A DNA stretch of 64,000 nt. Source: Chalciporus piperatus. Taxonomy: Eukaryota > Basidiomycota > Agaricomycetes > Boletales > Boletaceae. The stretch spans positions 118,144-182,143 of the forward strand of contig JBBPTG010000039.1 in assembly GCA_038093975.1 (NCBI GenBank), in the 5' to 3' direction. Below the pieces are notes generated by a model that was given only the letters and a program-made list of their open reading frames with translations, ran no database searches and was not told the origin of the DNA. Positions within the stretch are counted from its first letter, which is position 1, and each line of letters starts with the position of its first letter. Of this stretch, positions 57,128 to 64,000 are shown piece by piece. A program made the position numbers and the translations under genes.

Positions 57128-58900
57128 ATGTTCAAGCCCGCAGTCTCAGCGCCAACTAGACGCGAGTTTGCTCTCCTCGCTCTCTTGCTCATCGCACTTC
57201 TCTCCCTGTCCAGAGCCAGTATTGGCGTGTCCAACTCTTCGCGCTTGGTACCACAGAAACCTGTGGGTAAACACCGTCCTGACAGCGAGGCTGTCTCGCA
57301 TGACCATGACCTTGATGTGCCAACCACCGAATCAGAACGTTGGCGTACGCGCGTTTCATGGTCTAACACACGAGTGCCAGCAACCACTATCTTATCACAT
57401 GTCCCTGGTACGCATTTTACGACCCACTCGGATGCATGACCGACGGCTCTCCTCTAGGCTGGACGATTTTTGACAATTTATTCTTGTTGAATGGCACCGT
57501 CTTCATCGTCACCGATAAGCCAGGGTCTGTTCCCAACCGAAAGACGATCACCTCTACCGGTGCCAAAATCACGAACGGAGCGGAGGCCGTCGCTGCCCGT
57601 TTACCAACCGACCGCGAACTTCGCGTTATCACGACAGATGAAGCCAATGACCTATTTGGAACAAGTGCTGAGCTCATAGACGGAACCACGGTACGTTGTT
57701 TTTGCTGCTGAAACTCCCTCCGCTGAGTTTTGCTGTGCATGTAGTGGATCATCAATGACCCGCCACAATTGTACGTGAGAATTGCTTGAGCACCGCGACC
57801 AACCAGCTCCTGATACACCTTTGCCCAGTATAACACATTACTATCACTGGTCCGCGGAGCTCTTCTTCGGGTTCTGGCGGACATACTCTTCCTTGGACCC
57901 ATCTATCTTCGCCAACGGATCATCTTCCCTCCCCGCTCTACGTCGCATCTGGTTCGTCCGCGCAGACCACTGGAGAGACTATGCCTCGATGAACCAATGG
58001 GTGCTCCGCAGCATATTCCCCTCTGCTACCGCCGAATACTCTGCAGATTGGCAAGACCGTGCGGAGATGGGTCGTCCGCTCATTCTCGATCGCGTCATTT
58101 TCTCAGATCGTGCAGCCGCCATGACTGGAGACACTTTCGCTCGTACTGGACGTACTGCGTCCGAGGCGTTTGCACTTCCAGGAAGTACACACTGGTGGAA
58201 CACGGTTCGGAACACGGTGGTCCGGTTTGCCGGTCTGGATGGTGAGGCGACGGACAAACCTGTGATTACCTATGTGTCACGCCAGGAGTGGAGCAGACGG
58301 AAGTTGATTCAAGAAGATCACGAAGTGCTCGTGCGGGAGTTGTACAAGCTGCGTGATCAGTATGGGTACGAGGTGAATGTGGTGAGCATGGACAAGCTCT
58401 CGCACGTGGAGCAGTTCAGGCTGGCAGCACGCACGACGGTGAGTGCACCTTTTGGGTGGCATTGCTCGTCATGCAAACATTGATATGATCGATGTCGTGT
58501 AGATCATGATGGGTCTACACGGTAACGGGCTGACATCGTTGGTGTGGATGAAGCCAACCCCACAGTCAACGGTCATCGAATTTTTCTACCCGGGTGGGTT
58601 CGCGCACGACTACGAGTATACGACGAATGCCCTCGGAATGGTGCACTATGGGGTCTGGGACAACAAGTGCGTGCTATTTTTCCCAACATATTTGCCGCCT
58701 CTTTGTCACTCACCTTTACCACGTCTGTTTGAATCTATTTTTGTGCACGCTGCAGGACGTTCACAAACCCAGAGGTGCCGCCAGTTGCATATCCAGATGG
58801 TTTCCAAGGAAATAGTATACCCCTGGACGGCGAGGTGGTCGCCAAACTCTGTTTGGAGAGACTACAATCTCCATCGGCGAAAAAAATGAGTTTGGATTGA
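57128..58900 (+). CDS. GT61/DUF563-family glycosyltransferase, type II membrane protein, 485 aa
   Basis: Exons 57128-57407, 57458-57690, 57745-57770, 57829-58438, 58503-58666 and 58756-58900 join in frame; exon 3 is only 26 nt. A membrane anchor (FALLALLLIALLSLS, about residues 14-28) is followed by a Ser-rich stem and a lumenal catalytic domain. GT61 landmarks: ITHYYHWSAELFFGFWRTY, VITYVSRQEWSRRKL, and a MMGLHGNGLTSLVWMKP segment followed by VIEFFYPGG. The last two match the HGAGLTN-type and EI-(F/Y)P motifs of the family. Members add xylose, arabinose or GlcNAc to glycans in the Golgi/ER; the sugar here is unknown. Divergent from PinX1. Confidence 0.85.
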
Positions 58901-59043
58901 ATATTAGATCTCGCTGAAGCTTTGGATACCCTCTGACACCTGCATGTTGATTGACACGGCAACATCTGGACGATCTGGTACAGTGCGTATACGAGATTTT
59001 CACCGCGTTATATCTACTCTCATTTTTACTACGGAATGTAATC
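58901..59043. other. 3' region between GT61 and a hypothetical gene
   Basis: Short convergent spacer; nothing recognised. Confidence 0.35.
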
Positions 59044-59412
59044 TTATAATAGAGCTGGAAGTAAACTCACAAGAGCGAGCGCATCAAGATCGTCGAACAA
59101 TCTGTGACCTGGAAATGCGGCTCTGTTCCATGGAAGCATGGGTGGAAGGGGAAAAGAGTTGTCTATGTTATTTCTCAACTCTGAGAGTGTGGCACGCGAG
59201 TTACAAAAACGCATAACCATCACAATCACATCAGAGTGCGTCATTTTTGCTAGTGATTCCCTCAACCCAATCTTGCTTTGGATATTGGACCAGGCTTGAT
59301 CGCGTGCAGATCTCGATGGGTAATATGGGCCGACGTCGTTAGTTGGGATGAAGCTGACAACTTGAACATTATTCCTTGGCTTGTCTCGGCCAAAGAATGA
59401 CTGTGTTGGCAT
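59044..59412 (-). CDS. Hypothetical protein (possible first exon)
   Basis: An open minus-strand frame from ATG 59412 (MPTQSFFGRDKPRNN) through FIPTNDVGPYYPSRSARDQA and PWNRAAFPGHRLFDDLDALA to 59044. GTGAGTTT at about 59072 could be a splice donor after LDALAL, so the true gene may continue leftwards, but no further exon is recognised. No domain known to me. Confidence 0.4.
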   Translation of the reverse strand: MPTQSFFGRDKPRNNVQVVSFIPTNDVGPYYPSRSARDQAWSNIQSKIGLRESLAKMTHSDVIVMVMRFCNSRATLSELRNNIDNSFPLPPMLPWNRAAFPGHRLFDDLDALALVSLLPALL

Positions 59413-59882
59413 ACACGATCCGACACTCAGATGTAAATCTCAGAATCTTCCAAGGTTATATCCACTGCAGTAGGTCTGTTATAAAATTTTGAAATTTTAG
59501 TCCGTAGAACACGTGGTAAGATGCACATGGGATGCTAATCGGATTACTACTAATTGAGAGGTTTCTGTCGGGAACAGAAAAACAGGGGGGACTGGAGAGG
59601 AGCGTGGAATAAACACGTTTCGATTACAGCAAACTCTTTCGCCGGAGTTATCTTGAAAAAAATATTTTCTGCACTTGGAGGACGCGTCGCAAACCTCACT
59701 GGCAATCGAGTCTGTCGTACTCGTCCGAATATCATTCAGCATCGAATGTCTACTCGACAATCGTGGTCACGGTAAGGGTAATGCATGAACCCCGTGCGCT
59801 ATCATATTTGTTTCGGCTAACCCCCTTGATATCGGCTGACCTCTTACCTTCCACGCGACGTCTGAAAGACTTGGATCAATAC

Positions 59883-60172
59883 GATGAACCAATCTTCTGA
59901 GAAAACACGAGGGGGCGGTGCAGCCGGTGCAGGTGAGTGAGGATGGCCCGGACTTGGAGTGGCTCACTGGGTTTGATGGCCGTCATTCCCAGCCATGCCC
60001 CTGTTCATGTGGCAGGTACGGGAACGAGCCTTACCACTGGTACGCTGCCACGCCAACTGCACCTTCAAGATGCATGGCGTGTACTCTCGTGTACTTACTC
60101 TTGACAAGATGCGTCCGGTATTATGTCACTCTCCAGGCATGTCGGTGGGCATCGAAGATTCCACATGACTGA
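59883..60172 (+). pseudogene. Decayed plus-strand copy of the cysteine-rich gene
   Basis: MNQSSEKTRGGG opens a frame. After a likely intron it reads HSQPCPCSCGRYGNE; one frame over, VRCHANCTFKM follows. The intact gene at 53852-54544 has CACSCG ... VRCHANYTF in the same order. The nucleotide stretch GTACGCTGCCACGCCAACTG is nearly the same as in the intact gene. About 14 bases are missing between the two blocks, shifting the frame. The downstream half is lost. Confidence 0.7.
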
Positions 60173-60363
60173 AAAATGATCAAACCCGGCGTGTACCATT
60201 GGCTCTCGAACAACGTTCAATGAGTGGAGTATGAGTGTTACGACACTTGACCACCTGTTATATACCGGTCCGTGTGCTGCCCTGCGCCAACGGTCTACAA
60301 ATCGTTGCGGTCCGACGTGCGTGGTGTGGCGTACCTCTCTTCGTTGACACCTTCCGTGTTGTA

Positions 60364-60470
60364 CCTACCCCCGAATCGGCACCTACCCACTTTTCGGCGC
60401 ACCCCGTTACTCGCCAGTTACCACGCGAAAATGCTGTGTAATCACCAAAAGGTGCCAATTCGGGGGTAGG
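60364..60470. repeat. Short inverted repeat, 21-bp arms
   Basis: 60364-60384 and 60450-60470 are reverse complements with one mismatch (CCTACCCCCGAATCGGCACC against its complement). The loop is 65 bp. It could be a tiny MITE or a structured RNA terminator; no target duplication is evident. Confidence 0.65.
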
Positions 60471-61036
60471 TGATACATAGTACTGTAACGACTGCATATT
60501 TTGGTAAGTGTCATCGGAGGCGGGAATCGATGATGATCCCAATGAACTACAGAGGGAAACGATTCCAACAATACAGGCTCTAACTTACTAGTACCTGAAG
60601 TCATATCGGCTTGCTGCGACTAGTCGATCTCGATCTTGAAGAGCGTCTTCCGAGTCGGATCTCGAAAGGTCTGGTTTGGGAAGGTTATGCGGCGCCCGCC
60701 GTGAGACATGGAAGAATCGACACTCGTTCACTGGGAATGAAGTGTGAGCTTCGATGTTTCAGTACCACGGTTGAGTAACTGATTACAGGCACAGTCGTCT
60801 CCATTAAATTAATTCCTCCAAGTATTTGATACATGATAGATATCCGCTAGTAGGTATCAGAAACAACGCCTTTGCAGGTAGACATACTCTAAGTCCACCT
60901 GTGAATTTGAATCCTATAAATACATACACAATAGACGAAGACAAAGAAAGCACACGTAAGATGGAAAAAGAAACAGAAATCTATGTCAAAGATTGGCAAG
61001 GCCGATCAAAGATACGTAAACGGAGTAGTACATACT
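60471..61036. other. Spacer, no gene seen
   Basis: AT-rich in 60800-61010; nothing coding recognised. Confidence 0.35.
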
Positions 61037-62071
61037 TCAGCGACGGTCCTCCGTCCGAGATTTGCGAGTGCTTGGTGAGTTAGAACCCAACTTTCGCTCC
61101 CAGAGTAGGTGACCCTCGCCCTGAGTCCACTCCCCCGTTAGTTGGTCTCTTTCAAAGTCTCCGTCCTTGTAATTATAGCGTCGTTGCAGCAGACGGAGAA
61201 GGGGTCTTCGCAAATTCGGATCCATCCGGACGATTTCCCCCGGGCGGTAACCGCCAACGCCATGGCGAGACAGGCTCTCTTCAAAGAGAGCTTCCTCGTA
61301 GGTGCACCCGCAGTTGAGATAGCCTGGCGGTGCCATACGAGGTGAATACGCTCGTCGTTCACGTCGAGAATGATGCCACGAGCAGAGGGCATTCCCAGCG
61401 CGGTTTGAAGAGCAGAGAAGCTGGATACGGGCGTCTGTCCGTGCTTTCAATGACATCTCCATGGACGACGGGTTCTGTGTGTGTTTAGCGGGAGGAGGGG
61501 GGGTGGGGGGATCTCCAGAATGGGGAGTAGAGAGCGCGGTGTTGCCTCGAGCAAGTTCTCTCTCGAGCTCATGGATACGTGTACAATTGCGCTCGTTCAA
61601 GAGCTCGAGGTCTCTCTTCTCCTTTCGTAAAAATTTAATTTCCTCGTCCAAACAGTCCTGATTGTCACGATAGTATGCTTGGCTTGACCCCGGAGAGCAG
61701 GGAAGCATGGAAACCCCTTGAGTGGTACGATCAGGCTGGAAGGATGTCTGGTTCGGGAACGTGGATGGGAATAGAGGTGGTGTGGGGGAGTCTACAGGAC
61801 GGGAGGAGTAAGGGCACGAGTGGGGTCTTTGTTCTGGAGGATGTGTGTAGCTCAAGTCAGGCGATGTCTCCGGCGACTGCCGCTGATACACGGGTGTGGC
61901 GCGATCTGGCGGGTAGGAGGATGACCACGCGACCACGTCATTTTGGCTGTCCCAAGAGGATTGACTGTAGTGCGAGTATAAAGATCTCGTCCTGTGAAGA
62001 TGAGGGGGAGGGTTTGCCGGCGGTGTCGGGACATGCAATTCATCCACAGCGCCGGATAAGCTGGAATGCAT
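61037..62071 (-). CDS. Conserved Agaricomycete hypothetical protein with leucine-rich coiled coil, 344 aa
   Basis: One long exon. N-terminal 140 residues are Pro/Ser/Tyr-rich and disordered. A coiled coil follows (EEIKFLRKEKRDLELLNERN, then IHELERELAR; about 142-178). The C-terminal domain has MEMSLKARTDARIQLLCSSN, then NALCSWHHSRRERRAY, PPGYLNCGCTYEEALFEESL, and RMDPNLRRPLLRLLQRRYNY, then WTQGEGHLLWE. I know this last domain as conserved across Agaricomycetes without a function. The first ATG may not be the true start, since the frame is open upstream to about 62120. A nuclear coiled-coil regulator is possible but unproven. Confidence 0.7.
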   Translation of the reverse strand: MHSSLSGAVDELHVPTPPANPPPHLHRTRSLYSHYSQSSWDSQNDVVAWSSSYPPDRATPVYQRQSPETSPDLSYTHPPEQRPHSCPYSSRPVDSPTPPLFPSTFPNQTSFQPDRTTQGVSMLPCSPGSSQAYYRDNQDCLDEEIKFLRKEKRDLELLNERNCTRIHELERELARGNTALSTPHSGDPPTPPPPAKHTQNPSSMEMSLKARTDARIQLLCSSNRAGNALCSWHHSRRERRAYSPRMAPPGYLNCGCTYEEALFEESLSRHGVGGYRPGEIVRMDPNLRRPLLRLLQRRYNYKDGDFERDQLTGEWTQGEGHLLWERKLGSNSPSTRKSRTEDRR

Positions 62072-64000
62072 GTTTGAGCTCGAGGAGCCTGGTTTGGTAT
62101 CTGTCGTCGCCTGAGGCAGCTTGTTAGATGAGACAGAAACGCAGAAAGTGAAAATAGCTAACAGAAAAATAGGGACTTGGGAGAGTGTAAGGATATAGTA
62201 TAGCGCGGTGTTCGACAGGGTCTCGCGGATCGGGAAATTGTGGGTGTGACATATTTACGAACTGCCTCGGCTTACAGAGAAGGGGCTATTGTCGCGTGAC
62301 AAGGGATTGAGGAAAGGCTTGGAGGTCTTGGAATAGACGGTCGCGTCAGAACGCGACAAAGGAATGCGGGATGAGCGGACACGGATGGTGGTGCGGGTGG
62401 GCGAACTGTATGTATGAAGACTCCAGCTGGGTAGTCGATGAAGTACTTGACCGAACTCCGTACTATTTAGGGATTGACTTAAGAGAGTTTTCCTTCCTTC
62501 AGGGAAGCGTAGATTACATTGATAAAGATCAAGGTAGAAGAGCACAGCTCCTGCAGGCAAGAAGAACTCTCCAGGGTCGACGGTTCAGATGAACAATGTC
62601 GGATGTGGATATCGGACAGGATTTGACAAAGAGACGAGCGGAAGCTCTCGTCTGTTCTTGGCAAATCCTGAGTGTAAGCGAGTTGTCAAAGGGGAGCATC
62701 AAAGTGATAGACTCGGACGCCGTAGAACTGAATGAGTAACTTGTGTCAGAGGGGTGTAAGTGCACTGTGCGACCAAGTTCAGGTTTGTTCCTACATTGGA
62801 CACATGAAATTGCCGAACACGCGAGATGCGTGGCTTGACATCAAACACGGCAAAACTGGTTGATTGACCATATTCCGCTTAGTGCCATGTGGGGGCCCGT
62901 TGTACATTGTTGCAACGTCCCTACGTCCGGGCCGGCTGTTTGCAATTAGGTTGAGAACGTGCAGCTGAATAGGGTCTGTAACTTCAATCTGTGATATTAG
63001 GCACGAGTAACCCAAGTAGCAGGGTTGTTACTGGAACTCGATACACTGCACTAGTTGCCGGCAACGTGCACAATTGGCTCTTCGGCCAGAGCTCGAGTGG
63101 ACAACTCGACAGCGGCTCGAACGGCATGTTAGTAAATTCACTGCTCCCGACCGCTCACCTTGCAGGTAATATTCTTTAGGGGTGCGCGATATTATCTTCA
63201 AACCCAGTGGTAACTGTCCAGAAGTACAGGAAGCTCACCCATGGGCTAGGTTGCCGCACCACAAGGTTAGTTGGTGTCCTCGCTCCTCACCAGCACGCAT
63301 GCACTCCTCGACCAAACTCATAAGTCCTGCGGAGATGGGTATCTCAGTATGCATCATTTCCCTCCGTATGAAATCAGGAAACAGGCTTGCCATGGCTATG
63401 GCGTAGCCTCGAGGCAATCAAAAAACTTTTTTGCAAGATTAAAGACTCCTATTTCGTTACTTCATGTTTCAGGTGTACCCAAAATTGACGATACGTACCT
63501 GCTCGTCACGATTCGAGTTGTCCTGCAATCCAATCCTGCAAAGCAGTCTGATGACGTAACATTTGCGTAACATTGGGGACTTCCTACGACTCGGCTAAAC
63601 CCGATTCGGCTTGCGGATGCAATCCAACCGCATCCGCAAGGCCCCAACCGGTTACGGGTTCCTTCAAGTTGTCCACGTTTCTTTTTCGGGTGCAAATGAT
63701 GAAGACGATGCCGCATTGCTGCCCTCAGGTTTCCCTCTGCCATCATCCACTCAGTTCATCGGCGCGCTAAAGAACCTGGCTCAGTGACATTGTATGTGCT
63801 CTTTTGGTCAATCTAATGATTTCCAGCAGAGGATTGTTCGGATATCGCACCGTGAAACTATCGCCGCAGCCTCAAAAGGCACTAGTGAACGGATGGAGTC
63901 AGGGTTGAATGCACCCGGCCCAGCCGTGCGTATGCGCACTCACGAAGTTATCACCTTGGGTCCCATGTCTGTACGTGTTTATGCACTAACTATCGAAGAC
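62072..64000. other. Terminal stretch without a supported gene
   Basis: Short frames on both strands. 63660-63787 (+) reads QVVHVSFSGANDEDDAALLP through FIGALKNLAQ to a stop, and 63417-63260 (-) reads MASLFPDFIRREMMHTEIPI. Both look weakly coding, but no joined model or family is recognised. A gene may continue past the window end. Confidence 0.35.

Overview
The window looks like nuclear DNA of an Agaricomycete-type basidiomycete. Nearly all genes are split by introns of about 45-60 bp with GT...AG ends. The recognisable products are fungal: trifunctional TRP1, an Slt2-type MAP kinase, NoxR, TFIIIA and polyporopepsin-like aspartic proteases. The repeat-gene families (a Tnp2-like transposon protein with its companion, and a DUF6589-like protein) are ones I associate with Agaricomycetes. 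I cannot name the species.

Layout. Positions 1-2459 hold the 5' three quarters of a bacterial-style Mg2+ P-type ATPase (minus strand, cut by the window edge). Positions 2.5-24.2 kb are repeat-rich and gene-poor. They contain a Harbinger-like foldback MITE (3664-4417), a truncated DUF6589-like gene (4682-5476) at the edge of an inverted repeat that encloses two minisatellites, a small five-exon gene (8380-9312), another minisatellite, and an LTR element without gag-pol (11148-16579) carrying a nested solo LTR of its own family. Further right are several other terminal-inverted-repeat elements and a tandem pair of secreted aspartic proteases (18351-19765 and 21002-22478). Positions 24.4-32.4 kb form one apparent mobile element of about 8 kb. 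It is bounded by imperfect inverted repeats and holds three genes: an unrecognised 213-aa gene on the minus strand, a divergent 1309-aa Tnp2-like gene, and its companion gene. All three open cleanly when spliced.

From 32.7 kb on, the window is ordinary gene-dense euchromatin: a PC-esterase-like type II membrane protein, TFIIIA, an Slt2/Mpk1-type MAPK, a Fic-domain protein, TRP1, NoxR, a Tgl1/Yeh-type steryl ester hydrolase, a cysteine-rich protein of unknown family, PinX1/Pxr1, a GT61/DUF563 glycosyltransferase and a conserved hypothetical. Between them lie decayed remnants: a frameshifted CHAT-domain C-terminus (45002-45380), two decayed copies of the cysteine-rich gene, and a 275-bp MITE with a TTA duplication.

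Functionally, the right half mixes housekeeping (tryptophan synthesis, 5S rRNA transcription, telomere/rRNA maintenance) with signalling (cell-wall-integrity MAPK, NADPH-oxidase regulator, AMPylation). The most interesting unexplained items are the three-gene mobile element, LTRs that carry eight or nine perfect TGACTCA boxes each, the mobile or decaying cysteine-rich family, and several ultrashort introns (26-35 nt). Exon joins were worked out by hand from frame and splice signals and have not been tested against transcripts.
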